This document shows positions 35,841-45,382 of a stretch of DNA of 64,000 nucleotides, one piece after another. Within the stretch, counting starts at the first letter, position 1; each line of letters opens with the position of its first letter. The notes beneath the pieces were generated by a model. It saw only the letters and a program-made list of their open reading frames with translations, was not told the DNA's origin and searched no databases. The position numbers and the translations under genes are program-made. Origin of the DNA: Crocinitomicaceae bacterium (GTDB lineage: Bacteria > Bacteroidota > Bacteroidia > Flavobacteriales_G > Salibacteraceae); NCBI GenBank assembly GCA_002713215.1, contig PAVO01000019.1, forward strand, positions 372,001 through 436,000. Direction: 5' to 3'.

Positions 35841-37172
35841 CTAGAGTCCTCTTACAGCAGTTTTAAATTGACGTCCTCTTTCTTCATAATTCTCGAACAA
35901 ATCGAAACTTGCACAGGCTGGAGAAAGAATTACGGTATCGCCTTTTTCTGACATTTTGTAGGCAAATCGAACTGCTTCGTGCATCGATTGAGTATCAATC
36001 ATAGTTTCAACATGTCCTTCGAATGCCTCATGAATTTTGTTGTTGTCGATTCCAAGGCAAATGATTCCTTTCACTTTGTCTTTCACCAAATCTTCAATAA
36101 TTCCGTAGTCGTTTCCTTTATCGACCCCGCCCATAATGAGTACGATGGGAGTATCGATACTTTCAAGCGCATACCAGGTGCTGTTGATGTTGGTAGCTTT
36201 AGAATCGTTAATGTAGTTAACCCCGCTAACCTTAACAATGGTCTCAAGCCGATGCTCCAGGCTTTCGAAATCGGAAAGGCTCTCTCGTATTACCTCTTTT
36301 CGGAGCTCGAGAATACGACCCGCTACGCCTGCTGCCATCGAGTTGTAGATGTTGTGTTTGCCCTGTAATGCTAATTTTTGAATTGTCATTTTTAATTCTG
36401 AGTTTATATTTATTATCAAATTGTTATTTTCTATCCATGCCCCGTATTCCAGCTTTTTATAGATGGAAATCGGGATTAATTGTGCTTTTATCGGGAATTG
36501 TTTGAGTCCGTTGGTGATGTTTTCATCGTCTGCGTTGTATACCAGAAAGTCTTCTTCTGACTGGTATTTTGTAATTCGGAATTTGGAGGCTATGTAGTTC
36601 TCCATTTTGTAATCGTACCGATCTAAATGATCTGGCGTAATGTTGAGAATAATGGCTATGTTCGGCCTAAATGAATTGATGTCGTCCAGTTGAAAACTGC
36701 TCAACTCCAATACTGCAACTCCGTCTGTTTTATCAATTACCTGCCTGGCAAAACTCTCTCCGATATTTCCACCGAGCATAGGGTTAAGTCCTCCTTTTGA
36801 AAGCAAGTGGTATGCGAGTGAAGTGGTTGTTGTTTTACCATTTGATCCGGTTATTCCAACAAGTTGTCCATTAAAATACCTGGAAGCAAACTCAATTTCA
36901 CCTATTACCTCAATGCCTTTCTTCCTGCATTCCACCACAAGAGGAGCAGTATCCGGAATTCCCGGGCTCTTCACTATGATGTTACTCTCTAAAATTCTCT
37001 CCTTAGAGTGTTTGTTTTCCTCAAATTCAATCCCCTGATGTGAAAGAACATTCTCGTACTTCTTTTTGATTTTGCCAGCATCGGAAACCAATACTTCAAA
37101 ACCTTTGCTTTTGGCGAGTAGAGCAGTACCAACTCCACTTTCACCGGCACCAAGAGCAACCAACTGCTTCAC
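35841..37172 (-). CDS. murD: UDP-MurNAc-L-alanine--D-glutamate ligase
   Basis: The 443-residue ligase adds D-glutamate, made by MurI (also in this window at 54744-55541), to UDP-MurNAc-L-Ala. The P-loop GSNGKTTTT lies at 109-117, followed by the LGGNIGESF block, the VLELSSFQLDD motif and NDSKATN near residue 315 with MGGVDKGNDY, all MurD-type. The start shares its final bases with the mraY stop (1-bp overlap) and the stop is 4 bp from ftsW. Normal length. Confidence 0.96.
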   Translation of the reverse strand: MKQLVALGAGESGVGTALLAKSKGFEVLVSDAGKIKKKYENVLSHQGIEFEENKHSKERILESNIIVKSPGIPDTAPLVVECRKKGIEVIGEIEFASRYFNGQLVGITGSNGKTTTTSLAYHLLSKGGLNPMLGGNIGESFARQVIDKTDGVAVLELSSFQLDDINSFRPNIAIILNITPDHLDRYDYKMENYIASKFRITKYQSEEDFLVYNADDENITNGLKQFPIKAQLIPISIYKKLEYGAWIENNNLIININSELKMTIQKLALQGKHNIYNSMAAGVAGRILELRKEVIRESLSDFESLEHRLETIVKVSGVNYINDSKATNINSTWYALESIDTPIVLIMGGVDKGNDYGIIEDLVKDKVKGIICLGIDNNKIHEAFEGHVETMIDTQSMHEAVRFAYKMSEKGDTVILSPACASFDLFENYEERGRQFKTAVRGL

Positions 37173-38425
37173 TATCGAAGTTTGAGGGTTACTATCGTAA
37201 TTATTGCCAGAAATATTCCTACAATCCAGAATCGAGCAACGATCTTGGGTTCAGGTATTCCTAGCTTTTGGTAATGGTGGTGAAGGGGTGCCATTTTAAA
37301 AATTCGCACACCTTCTCCATATTTCTTTTTAGTGTACTTGAAGTACCCCACTTGCATAATCACGCTTAAATTTTCGACCAGGAATACTCCACATAGAATT
37401 GGGATGAGGAGTTCCTTTCTAATGGCAATCGCAAATACGGCTATAATCCCACCGATGGCCAGGCTACCTGTATCACCCATAAATACCTGGGCGGGAAAGG
37501 AGTTGTACCATAAGAACCCTACACAGGCTCCCACAAATGCCGCGATGAAAACCACCAACTCACCTGAATTGGGGATGTACATGATGTTGAGGTAATCGGC
37601 AAATATGTAGTTGCCCGACAGGTAGGCAAATATGCCCAGTGTTGTACCAATGATTGCCGAGGTGCCCGTCGCAAGTCCATCAAGTCCATCGGTCATATTG
37701 GCTCCATTGGATACGGCGGTTACAATTAGAATAATTAACGGGAAGAATACAATCCAGGCGTATTTACTCAAGTCCTCACTTATCCAGGTTACCAGCCAGG
37801 CATAGTCAAATTCATTATTTTTTATGAATGGAATGGTGGTCTTTAGGTCCTTGGTTTGTTGCCAGACATAATTTTTGGGTGCCCGCTCCGATTGATCCTG
37901 GTCCTGAACGGTTACCTGTGCGTTTGCATTGTCTTTGAAATATACCTTGTGTTTAACAGCCGTACTATCGCTAAAGTAGAGTACTATGGCTATGAACAGC
38001 CCAATACCCACCTGACCTACGATTTTGAATTTTCCGGCAAGCCCGTCTTTGTTTTTGTGTTTGATTTTTAGGTAATCGTCAAGAAATCCGATGGATCCAA
38101 GGCCAAAGGTGGCTATGAGCATAACTATGATATAAACATTCTCCAATTTGGCTACCAGTAGGGTAGGTATGATAATCGAAGCCAGGATGATAAGCCCTCC
38201 CATGGTAGGGGTTCCTTGCTTTTGCATTTGCCCTTCAAGCCCAAGGTCTCTAACAATTTCACCAAATTGATTTTGTTGTAACCACCCGATAATTCTCTTG
38301 CCAAATGCCATTGAAATCAGAAGGGATAACATGACGGCTAAGGCTGCCCGAAATGTGATATAATTAAACACTCCTGCCCCGGGAACATTTAATTCGTCTA
38401 AATATTGAAAGAGATAATAGAGCAT
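37172..38425 (-). CDS. mraY: Phospho-MurNAc-pentapeptide transferase
   Basis: This 417-residue polytopic enzyme transfers phospho-MurNAc-pentapeptide to undecaprenyl phosphate, giving lipid I. Catalytic residues are clear: Asp116-Asp117 in [17 protein letters not shown] and [11 protein letters not shown], plus a C-terminal [11 protein letters not shown]. Between about residues 152 and 200 there is a polar periplasmic insertion (around [18 protein letters not shown]), which explains the length above the usual 360; Bacteroidota MraY often has one here. Overlaps murE and murD by single bases. It should use the undecaprenyl carrier made by UppS at 59262-59999. Confidence 0.96.
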   Translation of the reverse strand: MLYYLFQYLDELNVPGAGVFNYITFRAALAVMLSLLISMAFGKRIIGWLQQNQFGEIVRDLGLEGQMQKQGTPTMGGLIILASIIIPTLLVAKLENVYIIVMLIATFGLGSIGFLDDYLKIKHKNKDGLAGKFKIVGQVGIGLFIAIVLYFSDSTAVKHKVYFKDNANAQVTVQDQDQSERAPKNYVWQQTKDLKTTIPFIKNNEFDYAWLVTWISEDLSKYAWIVFFPLIILIVTAVSNGANMTDGLDGLATGTSAIIGTTLGIFAYLSGNYIFADYLNIMYIPNSGELVVFIAAFVGACVGFLWYNSFPAQVFMGDTGSLAIGGIIAVFAIAIRKELLIPILCGVFLVENLSVIMQVGYFKYTKKKYGEGVRIFKMAPLHHHYQKLGIPEPKIVARFWIVGIFLAIITIVTLKLR

Positions 38426-39891
38426 TACGAAGAAGTGAGTTGTATTAAATATTCTGAGATAATTTCCATGTCGTTGAAGTCGAAGACCTCGTCACCAATG
38501 ATTTGATAATTCTCATGACCTTTTCCGGCAACCAGAATGATATCGTTTGGCTCTGCAAATGCCACGGCGGTTTTAATGGCTTCCTTCCTGTTGGTTATGG
38601 AAAACGTTTTCTTAAAATCTGCACCTTCCACTCCGGCTTGCATGTCTTCAATAATCTGATCCGGGTTTTCCGATCGTGGGTTGTCCGAAGTGAAAATTAC
38701 CTTATCACTTCCTTTACAGGCAATGTTGGCCATTTTAGGCCTTTTGTCCTTATCACGATCACCACCACAACCAACTACCGTGATCACTTTTTCATTGCCG
38801 GTTCTAATATCGTTAATGGTTTCCAAAACATTCTTTAAAGCATCGGGCGTGTGGGCATAGTCAACGATTCCAGTAATGTTGGTCTCCGACCGTATGTACT
38901 GAAACCTTCCTTTTACCGGTGTAAGTTGCGACAGCTGAGTAAGAATTTCAATGTTATCTTCTTCAAAAATCTCTGCTACTGCATAAGCGCATAGAAGGTT
39001 ATAGGCATTGAACTTTCCAATTAAGTGTGTCCAGACATCATTGCCATTGATGTTTAATTGGAGTCCGTCAAAATCATTTTCAACCACTTTCGCCTTGTAG
39101 TCGGCCATGGTTTTTAAGCCAAAAGAAAGTTGTTTGGCCTTGGTGTTTTGAAGCATAACCTCTCCGTGAAAGTCATCGCGATTTACCAAGGCGAAAGCCG
39201 ATGACCCGAGTCCGTCAAAAAGCATTTTCTTGGCAGCGATGTAATTGTCGAAGGTTTCATGGTAGTCAAGGTGATCGTGGGTGATGTTGGTGAATACGGC
39301 AATTTTGAAATGCAAACCTTCCGTACGTCGTTGAACTAACGCATGGCTACTTACTTCCATAAAACAGTGGGTACAACCTTCTTCAAGCATTCTCGCCAAC
39401 AAGGCATTAAGCTCTAAAGGATTAGGTGTCGTATGCGTTGAAGCAATTTCTTCGTGCTGGATCTTGTTTACCACAGTTGAGAGCAATCCGGTTTTATAGC
39501 CAAGATTTATAAAGAGTTGTTGTAGAAGGGTAGCGGTGGTTGTCTTTCCGTTGGTTCCGGTAATACCTACAAGGTTCAATTTTTCAGAAGGGTTGTCATA
39601 ATAGTTGCAAGCCATTAGGGCCAACGCGGCATGGCAATTCTGAACTTTTACATAACAGACCTCATCCCTGGTTTCTTCGGGTAGCTCTTCACAAATAATG
39701 GCATTTGCTCCGGCATCAAGCGCGTTGTCAATAAATCGATGTCCATCTACCTGAGTCCCTGGAATAGCAACAAATGCAGTGAATTGACCAACTTCCCTTG
39801 AGTCAAAACAAATGTTTTCGAGGGCTACGTTGGTGTTGCCTATAACGTTTTCAATAGGAACCCGATACAATATGTCTTTGAGTAAGCGCAT
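38425..39891 (-). CDS. murE: UDP-MurNAc-tripeptide synthetase, meso-DAP-adding
   Basis: The 488-residue ligase adds the third stem amino acid. The P-loop is [12 protein letters not shown] at 112-123; the conserved [14 protein letters not shown] and [16 protein letters not shown] blocks follow. Substrate choice can be read from the motif DNPR in [11 protein letters not shown], which marks meso-diaminopimelate enzymes (lysine-adding forms carry other residues). The peptidoglycan should therefore be the A1-gamma, meso-DAP type. Single-base overlaps with ftsI and mraY. murF, the next enzyme, is not in this cluster. Confidence 0.96.
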   Translation of the reverse strand: MRLLKDILYRVPIENVIGNTNVALENICFDSREVGQFTAFVAIPGTQVDGHRFIDNALDAGANAIICEELPEETRDEVCYVKVQNCHAALALMACNYYDNPSEKLNLVGITGTNGKTTTATLLQQLFINLGYKTGLLSTVVNKIQHEEIASTHTTPNPLELNALLARMLEEGCTHCFMEVSSHALVQRRTEGLHFKIAVFTNITHDHLDYHETFDNYIAAKKMLFDGLGSSAFALVNRDDFHGEVMLQNTKAKQLSFGLKTMADYKAKVVENDFDGLQLNINGNDVWTHLIGKFNAYNLLCAYAVAEIFEEDNIEILTQLSQLTPVKGRFQYIRSETNITGIVDYAHTPDALKNVLETINDIRTGNEKVITVVGCGGDRDKDKRPKMANIACKGSDKVIFTSDNPRSENPDQIIEDMQAGVEGADFKKTFSITNRKEAIKTAVAFAEPNDIILVAGKGHENYQIIGDEVFDFNDMEIISEYLIQLTSS

Positions 39892-42002
39892 TAGGCTAAT
39901 TTTAGTTTTACCACCTCGGCTCCATTGATTAGAGAACCAGCCTTAGGTATTTGTTCTTTAATTACTCCCTTTCCTTCAAATTCTATTTGGATACCCATGT
40001 TTTCCATGATGAAAATGGCATCCTTAAGATCCATTCCGACCACATTTGGAATCAAATGATTCTTAATGGATCGGCGATAGAGTGAGACTTTGTCGTTTTC
40101 CGCACTGGTTATGGCCCAGGTTCCGGGATCACTTTTCCAGTTTTCGGTTATATCCAATTGTTTAAATACCGTAGTTAAGTCATTGTAATTTCCATTTTTA
40201 GAAATTGGAATGGGTGTGCGGGAAGTAAGTTGCTTATTGGTCTCCAGCTCTTTGTGAATATTGATACTGGTGGCATAAACCTTATCTGCTATTTCCTTGA
40301 AAATAGGGCCGGCAACCAGGTTTCCATAATAAACATCCCTGGAAGGAGCGTTGACGACAACAATGCAGGAATACTTGGGAGCATCAGCCGGGAAATAACC
40401 TACGAACGATGCCTGGTAGCTTACTTTTTTGTCCGATTTGTAACCGTATTTTGCGTTGTAGATTTGAGCAGTACCGGTTTTTCCGGCTATTTTGTAGTTG
40501 GAGTTTTTGAGGTTAACCCCGGTTCCGTTTTCCACTACGCCTTCAAGCATCAGTTTTGCTTTTTTAATGGTCTCCTTCGAGCAGATGGCCGGATTGATAA
40601 CTTCGGGTTGTATAACTTGAACCGTCTTGCCCATTTTTCTTATTTCCCGAACGAAATGGGGTTTTACCATTACTCCATCATTGGCTACTGCGTTGTAATA
40701 GGTGAGAATTTGGAGTGGTGTAAGGGCCACCTCATAACCATGTGAGATCCAGGGAAGTGAAATTCCACTCCAGGTAGGGTCATTGGCTGATTTAATATTC
40801 GGTAGTCCTTCGCCAAATATTTCCAGACCCAATTTTTGATTGAGGTTCATTTTGTAGAGCCGGTCAATGAATTTTTGTGGATTCTTGGAGTAATTCTCGT
40901 TAATGAGTTTGGCAACGGCTATGTTGGAGGAAACTTCAAAGGCGCGCTTTACGGTTATGGTTCCAAATCCACCAGCATGAGAATCGTACATTTTTTGGTC
41001 ATAAAACTTGTATACTCCTTTACCGGTTTTCACGCTGTCATCCAGATCGATATAACCATCTTCCATAGCGGCAATCAGTGAAGCAAGCTTAAAGGTCGAT
41101 CCAGGTTCCGTACTTTCTCCCACAGCGTAGTTGTATCGTTCCCAATACTTTCCACTTTCGGTTCGGGTGAGGTTAGCAATGGCTTTTATTTCACCGGTTT
41201 TCACTTCCATTAGTACCACGCAGCCGTGATGTGCATCTTGTTTGGTTAGCTGTTCCAGCAACGCATTTTCAGCAACATCCTGAATGTTGATATTTAGGGT
41301 GCTTACAATGTCAGCACCATCTTCCGGTTCTATTTCATTGTCGTCGTTAACAGGCATCCAGACACCACCTGCAATTTTTTGCATAAGACGCATTCCGGAT
41401 ACTCCGCTCAATTCTTTGTTGTATGCTCCTTCAAGTCCAACTGGTTTTGCCTCGTCTCGACTATAACCTATGGTTCGGGAGGCGAGAACCTGAAATGGTT
41501 TTTCCCGACGGTTCTTTTGGATGTACATAAACCCACCCTTATACCTGCCTTTTCTGAATATTGGGAATGACTTGAGCTTTTTAAGATCTATGTAGTTTAC
41601 TCGTCTTGCAATAAGGTGATATCTGGCTCCTCGTTCTCTTGCACCAACTAATTCATCTTTCCACTTTCCTTTTGATTTGTTTGGAAAAAGTTCAGACAGA
41701 CGGTAGCACAGTGAATCTATTTCGGCGTTGAATTTTTTATCCGTGAGTGCGTCTGCTTTGCAATCGAAACGGATCTCGTACCGAGGAATGGATGTTGCTA
41801 AAAGGCTTCCGTTGGTCGCATAAATATTTCCTCTTACCGCCTCAATTTGCCGGTACTTCAACGTATGATCGGCTGCCTTTTGCTTCCAGAATTCCCCTTC
41901 TGTAAACATGATGAGCGAAGCACGGGCAACTATTGCAATTGCAAACAACAGAATACCGAAGTACACCACATAAATGCGTTTTATGATGTTCTTGCTACTC
42001 AC
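39891..42002 (-). CDS. ftsI: Septal class B penicillin-binding protein with PASTA domain
   Basis: A 703-residue bitopic transpeptidase. It has one membrane helix at about 9-30, a dimerisation region, then the transpeptidase domain with Ser302-x-x-Lys305 (GSTFK), the SSN motif (FEVSSNIAVA) and KTGTAQ. Residues from about 645 onward form one PASTA domain (NVVGMDLKDAIFIMENMG). FtsI crosslinks septal peptidoglycan with FtsW. The C-terminal PASTA domain is more usual in Gram-positive PBPs but is found in Bacteroidota FtsI as well. It overlaps ftsL by 8 bp and murE by 1 bp. Confidence 0.96.
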   Translation of the reverse strand: MSSKNIIKRIYVVYFGILLFAIAIVARASLIMFTEGEFWKQKAADHTLKYRQIEAVRGNIYATNGSLLATSIPRYEIRFDCKADALTDKKFNAEIDSLCYRLSELFPNKSKGKWKDELVGARERGARYHLIARRVNYIDLKKLKSFPIFRKGRYKGGFMYIQKNRREKPFQVLASRTIGYSRDEAKPVGLEGAYNKELSGVSGMRLMQKIAGGVWMPVNDDNEIEPEDGADIVSTLNINIQDVAENALLEQLTKQDAHHGCVVLMEVKTGEIKAIANLTRTESGKYWERYNYAVGESTEPGSTFKLASLIAAMEDGYIDLDDSVKTGKGVYKFYDQKMYDSHAGGFGTITVKRAFEVSSNIAVAKLINENYSKNPQKFIDRLYKMNLNQKLGLEIFGEGLPNIKSANDPTWSGISLPWISHGYEVALTPLQILTYYNAVANDGVMVKPHFVREIRKMGKTVQVIQPEVINPAICSKETIKKAKLMLEGVVENGTGVNLKNSNYKIAGKTGTAQIYNAKYGYKSDKKVSYQASFVGYFPADAPKYSCIVVVNAPSRDVYYGNLVAGPIFKEIADKVYATSINIHKELETNKQLTSRTPIPISKNGNYNDLTTVFKQLDITENWKSDPGTWAITSAENDKVSLYRRSIKNHLIPNVVGMDLKDAIFIMENMGIQIEFEGKGVIKEQIPKAGSLINGAEVVKLKLA

Positions 42003-42360
42003 TTTTTACAATCTTTTTAGGAGGTTCAAAAGACTCCAGCAAACCCATTTCACGTTCTTCAATAATCTTGGCCAATTCGGATTGCTTGCTTTTGTACATC
42101 AACTCCGATTTTAGCGTGATGTACTCTGACCTTAATTCTTTGATTTCGTTGTTTACTTTGTTGAGATTTCTAATGTTTTGTTCTGCAAGAAATCCATTGG
42201 AGATGTAAGCAAGTGCTAATAGTGCAAGGAATAGTACATAAGGCAAATGGTCTAAAAATGACTCTCGGGTAAGGATGTTTCCGTTCAGTAAATCCGCAAT
42301 TAGGCTCGTATGTTTTTTAATGCCTTTCAAAGTCGAATTTTCCTCTTTCACTTTTGTCAT
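41995..42360 (-). CDS. ftsL: FtsL-like divisome protein
   Basis: The small 121-residue bitopic protein has a cytoplasmic start of about 42 residues, one membrane helix (LPYVLFLALLALAYISNGF) and a short periplasmic coiled coil (NIRNLNKVNNEIKELRSEYITLKSELM). Size, topology and position between rsmH and ftsI identify it as the FtsL equivalent, which forms a complex with FtsQ and activates FtsWI. Sequence alone would not be enough, since FtsL is poorly conserved. It is 1 bp from rsmH and overlaps ftsI by 8 bp. Confidence 0.85.
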   Translation of the reverse strand: MTKVKEENSTLKGIKKHTSLIADLLNGNILTRESFLDHLPYVLFLALLALAYISNGFLAEQNIRNLNKVNNEIKELRSEYITLKSELMYKSKQSELAKIIEEREMGLLESFEPPKKIVKSE

Positions 42361-42361
42361 T

Positions 42362-43261
42362 TCAGTTTAATGAAGCTATGCGTAGTCGAGCACTGCGTGC
42401 TCTTGGGTTTCTCTCAATTTCCTCGTCTGTTGGAATTATTATTTTGTTGTTTATGGGGTTCAATGGGCGAATAAGGTTTCCATAGAAATCCTTATTCAGC
42501 TCACCGTCGAAGTTTCCGGTTTTAAAGAATGTTTTTACAATTCGGTCTTCCAGAGAGTGGTACGATATGATGGCTATCCTGCCATTTTTGGAGAGCACTT
42601 CCACGCATTGTTTCAGGAAATCTTTAAGTACTTCCAACTCCTGGTTCACCTCAATTCGAATGGCCTGATATACTTGAGCGAGGTATTTGGCTCTTTTTCG
42701 ATCTTGCACCAGTTTTTCACAAATGGAGTTTAAATCCTGCGTAGTCTTTATTGGTTCTAATTTTCGATGTTCAGTAATTTGAAAAGCCAGGTTAGAGGCG
42801 TTTTTAATCTCACCGTATTGTTTAAATATTTTGGTAAGGTCTTCCTTGGAATACTCATTAACGACGGTTGCGGCATTTAGTTTTCCGCTTTTATCCATGC
42901 GCATGTCTAATGGACCGTCGAAGCGAGTGGAAAACCCGCGTTCTGCCGTATTGATCTGATGCGAGGAGATACCGAGGTCAGCCAGAATTCCATCTACCGG
43001 AATTGCCCGATGCAGTTTTAGAAAATTTTTAAGGTATTTGAAGTTCTGACGAACCAGAGTGAATCGATCGTCTTCGATTTCATTTTCCTGGGCTTCCGGA
43101 TCCTGATCGAAAGCTATTAATCGACCTTCAGGAATGTTTTTCAAGATTTCCTTTGAATGGCCGCCACCTCCAAAAGTGGCATCCACGTAAGTTCCATTGT
43201 CAGATATTGCCAGGCCTTCAATGCACTCGTGTAATAATGCTGGGGTGTGGTATTTACTCAT
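42362..43261 (-). CDS. rsmH: 16S rRNA m4C1402 methyltransferase
   Basis: This 299-residue SAM-dependent enzyme (MraW) methylates N4 of C1402 in the 16S rRNA P site. It begins with the family-typical YHTPALLHECIEGL and the SAM motif VDATFGGGGHSKEIL, followed by DGILADLGISSHQI, RGFSTRFDGPLDMRM and YHSLEDRIVK. Length is normal. It overlaps mraZ by 8 bp and is followed by ftsL after 1 bp. mraZ-rsmH at the head of the dcw operon is conserved across bacteria. Confidence 0.97.
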   Translation of the reverse strand: MSKYHTPALLHECIEGLAISDNGTYVDATFGGGGHSKEILKNIPEGRLIAFDQDPEAQENEIEDDRFTLVRQNFKYLKNFLKLHRAIPVDGILADLGISSHQINTAERGFSTRFDGPLDMRMDKSGKLNAATVVNEYSKEDLTKIFKQYGEIKNASNLAFQITEHRKLEPIKTTQDLNSICEKLVQDRKRAKYLAQVYQAIRIEVNQELEVLKDFLKQCVEVLSKNGRIAIISYHSLEDRIVKTFFKTGNFDGELNKDFYGNLIRPLNPINNKIIIPTDEEIERNPRARSARLRIASLN

Positions 43262-43721
43262 CGCCTTCAGGACTTACATTACCCATCACCTCTTCTGCCA
43301 ACTCTGAAAAATTAATTTCATCGCTGTTGAGCATTTCGTTGTATTGATCCTTAGACCAGATTTCAACTCGTTCCCCGTTACCAATAACTTTAACTTCTTT
43401 GGTAAGTCCGGCGTGATCCGTTAGTGACTTAGGGAGTAAAACCCTTCCTGCACTGTCGATTTGAAGCGGGGTGGCGCCATTATTAAATTTTCGAATAAAC
43501 AAGGCGTTTTTCCGAATAAAGCGATTGAGTTTACCGAGTTGCTGACTCACTTTAGTCCATTCCTGCTTGGGGTAAAGAACCAGGCATTTTTCATGAATGT
43601 CGCGATTGATTACAAAGCCTTCGTGAATCAAAGACTCAAGCTGTTTTCGCAGACCGGTAGGAAGCGAAAGGCGACCCTTTACGTCCATTTTGCAGTCATA
43701 TTCTCCTAACAGATTGATCAT
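43254..43721 (-). CDS. mraZ: Transcriptional regulator MraZ
   Basis: MraZ is a ring-forming AbrB-like DNA-binding protein controlling the dcw operon. The two repeated domains are visible: LLGEYDCKMDVKGRLSLPTGLRKQL at the start, and a second copy around TPLQIDSAGRVLLPKSLTDHAGL. I use ATG 43721 (155 residues, normal length). A longer frame to 43784 would run over the promoter and part of the operator. Four GTGG boxes at 10-bp steps lie 50-83 bp upstream of the ATG, so the protein very likely regulates its own operon. Overlaps rsmH by 8 bp. Confidence 0.95.
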   Translation of the reverse strand: MINLLGEYDCKMDVKGRLSLPTGLRKQLESLIHEGFVINRDIHEKCLVLYPKQEWTKVSQQLGKLNRFIRKNALFIRKFNNGATPLQIDSAGRVLLPKSLTDHAGLTKEVKVIGNGERVEIWSKDQYNEMLNSDEINFSELAEEVMGNVSPEGDE

Positions 43722-43751
43722 CACAGTAATACCCCTTGTAAAAATTGAGCG

Positions 43752-43759
43752 TAAAAATA
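43752..43759 (-). promoter_or_regulatory. Likely -7 element of the dcw operon promoter
   Basis: On the minus strand TATTTTTA, one base off TAnnTTTG, 30 bases before the mraZ ATG and just downstream of the MraZ boxes. The same variant occurs at 20824-20831. Confidence 0.5.
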
Positions 43760-43770
43760 GAAGAATTTTA

Positions 43771-43804
43771 CCACTTTCTCCCACAGAGCTCCACTTTTTC
43801 CCAC
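43771..43804 (-). promoter_or_regulatory. MraZ operator: four GTGG boxes at exact 10-bp steps
   Basis: On the minus strand GTGG begins at 43804, 43794, 43784 and 43774; on the plus strand this is CCAC at 43771, 43781, 43791 and 43801. MraZ in other bacteria binds tandem TGGGN repeats with a 10-bp period before mraZ. Two of the boxes here read TGGGA. The exact helical phasing and the position just upstream of the -7-like element make this the probable binding site. Confidence 0.8.
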
Positions 43805-43924
43805 TTTGTTGAAAACTTTAGCTTATTAACAACCCTGATTTACCTCATGAAAACCTGATCTTTTGGTCGGAATCTGTACATGCTAAATGAACAAATACAT
43901 GTTAAAACAGAAAGAATTGATGCA

Positions 43925-43953
43925 TTTGACGAATATCAAATTGTTTATTTTTG
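43925..43953 (+). promoter_or_regulatory. Promoter for the alpha/beta hydrolase gene
   Basis: TTTG at 43925-43928, a 17-bp spacer and TATTTTTG at 43946-43953. Both boxes match the Bacteroidota consensus, though the spacer is slightly short. The promoter lies inside the longer open frame from 43887, so translation must begin downstream, at 43974 or 43980. Confidence 0.65.
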
Positions 43954-43979
43954 GTTTCCTCACACTAGGAGAGATGCTG

Positions 43980-44744
43980 ATGGATTACGAGCTTAAGAAA
44001 GAAGGGCGTTATGAGTACATTGAAGAAGGAGAAGGACCGGTAATCGTCTTTCTTCATGGGCTGTTTGGTGAATTGAGTAACTTCAAAGAGGTGCTGCCGC
44101 ATTTTGTTGACAAATACACGGTTGTGCTGCCTTTGTTGCCTATCTATACGTTGCCAATAATTAGTGCCAACGTTAAGTATTTAGCTAAGTTCCTTCACGA
44201 ATTCTTAGACTACAAAAAGTATGATCAGGTTACTCTAATGGGAAATTCATTGGGAGGGCACACTGCATTGGTCTATACTGCTAAGCATTTAGATCGTGTT
44301 CACTCAATGGTTTTAACGGGAAGTTCTGGCTTGTATGAAAACTCCTTTGGTGGTGGTTTTGTAAAGCGTGGGAATTATGATGTTATTAAGCAAAAAGTAG
44401 AAGCTACTTTTTATGATCCAGCTATCGCCACAAAAGAATTGGTTGACCAATGTTACGAGGTGGTTAATGATAAAGGGCATGCGCTTCGTATGATTGGGAT
44501 TGCCAAATCTGCCATCCGCCATAACATGAGCAATGAATTGGCGAACCTGGATCTGCCAACTTGTTTGATTTGGGGCAAGCAGGACATTATCACTCCTCCT
44601 GAGGTTGCTGAGGAATTTCACGAAAAACTTCCGGATTCTGAGTTGCATTGGATTGACAAATGTGGACATGCAGCCATGATGGAGCAACCGGAAGAATTCA
44701 ACCGGATACTTTCTATTTGGTTGGATAAGGTGCACAACCGATAA
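43980..44744 (+). CDS. Alpha/beta hydrolase
   Basis: A 254-residue cytosolic alpha/beta hydrolase. The oxyanion region VFLHGLFG is near residue 24; the nucleophile elbow GNSLGG gives Ser90; the acid is probably Asp in WGKQDIITP and the base His in CGHAAMMEQP. The triad is complete, so it should be active on an ester or similar substrate, but substrate cannot be told from sequence. I chose ATG 43980 because a full promoter occupies 43925-43953; a start at 43974 (MLM) is also possible. It is followed by engB after 3 bp, so these two share a transcript. This gene commonly neighbours engB in Bacteroidota. Confidence 0.88.
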   Translation: MDYELKKEGRYEYIEEGEGPVIVFLHGLFGELSNFKEVLPHFVDKYTVVLPLLPIYTLPIISANVKYLAKFLHEFLDYKKYDQVTLMGNSLGGHTALVYTAKHLDRVHSMVLTGSSGLYENSFGGGFVKRGNYDVIKQKVEATFYDPAIATKELVDQCYEVVNDKGHALRMIGIAKSAIRHNMSNELANLDLPTCLIWGKQDIITPPEVAEEFHEKLPDSELHWIDKCGHAAMMEQPEEFNRILSIWLDKVHNR

Positions 44745-44747
44745 GTC

Positions 44748-45362
44748 ATGATTATTCACGATGCTCAATTTGTAAAGAGCAGTAGTAAACTTTCAGAGTG
44801 TCCTGCTCCGGGCAGGAATGAGTACGCGTTTATCGGAAGAAGTAACGTAGGGAAGAGTTCCTTAATAAATATGTTGGTTCAGCGCAAGGAACTGGCCAAA
44901 ACCAGTGGCAAACCTGGAAAGACCACGCTTATAAATCATTTCGTTATCAATCAGGAAGAAAACAAACCGGATACCGGCTGGTATTTGGTTGATCTGCCCG
45001 GATATGGTTACGCAGCTACTTCAAGAAGTAATCGAAAGAAATGGAAGGGGTTTACTAAGGATTACTTAAAGGAAAGGCCAACTTTGACTTTCTTGTTTCT
45101 GTTGATTGATAGTCGTCATTCACCCCAATCCAACGATTTGGACTTTATTCAATGGTTGGGAGAAAATGGAATTCCTTTCGGAATCGTTTTTACCAAGACC
45201 GATAAACTTACAAAAAACGAGTTGAATAAGAATCAGGCTGTTTATTCCAAGAAACTCAAAGAGACCTGGGAAAACTTACCTCCCATTTTCCTGACTTCGT
45301 CTGCTCATAAATCAGGCAGGGAAGAAATAGTGAATTTCATCGAAGAAGTTAACAACGGCTAG
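44748..45362 (+). CDS. engB: Ribosome biogenesis GTPase EngB (YihA/YsxC)
   Basis: This 204-residue GTPase helps assemble the 50S ribosomal subunit. All G motifs are visible: G1 GRSNVGKSSLIN at 30-41, a G2 Thr in KPGKTTLINHF, G3 DLPGYGYA, G4 TKTD, and G5-like TSSAHKSGREE. The KPGKT variant after G1 is typical of EngB. It starts 3 bp after the hydrolase gene and ends 20 bp from gldC, tail to tail. Confidence 0.96.
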   Translation: MIIHDAQFVKSSSKLSECPAPGRNEYAFIGRSNVGKSSLINMLVQRKELAKTSGKPGKTTLINHFVINQEENKPDTGWYLVDLPGYGYAATSRSNRKKWKGFTKDYLKERPTLTFLFLLIDSRHSPQSNDLDFIQWLGENGIPFGIVFTKTDKLTKNELNKNQAVYSKKLKETWENLPPIFLTSSAHKSGREEIVNFIEEVNNG

Positions 45363-45382
45363 GCAGGTAGAGCCCTGGCCAT

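Noticed and set aside
43823-43831. TTATTAACA, one base off a DnaA box
   Set aside because: A single imperfect site in AT-rich DNA, no cluster and no dnaA/dnaN neighbours; not an origin signal.
43887-43979. N-terminal extension of the alpha/beta hydrolase to ATG 43887
   Set aside because: A promoter with both boxes lies within it, and the added residues have no family counterpart.
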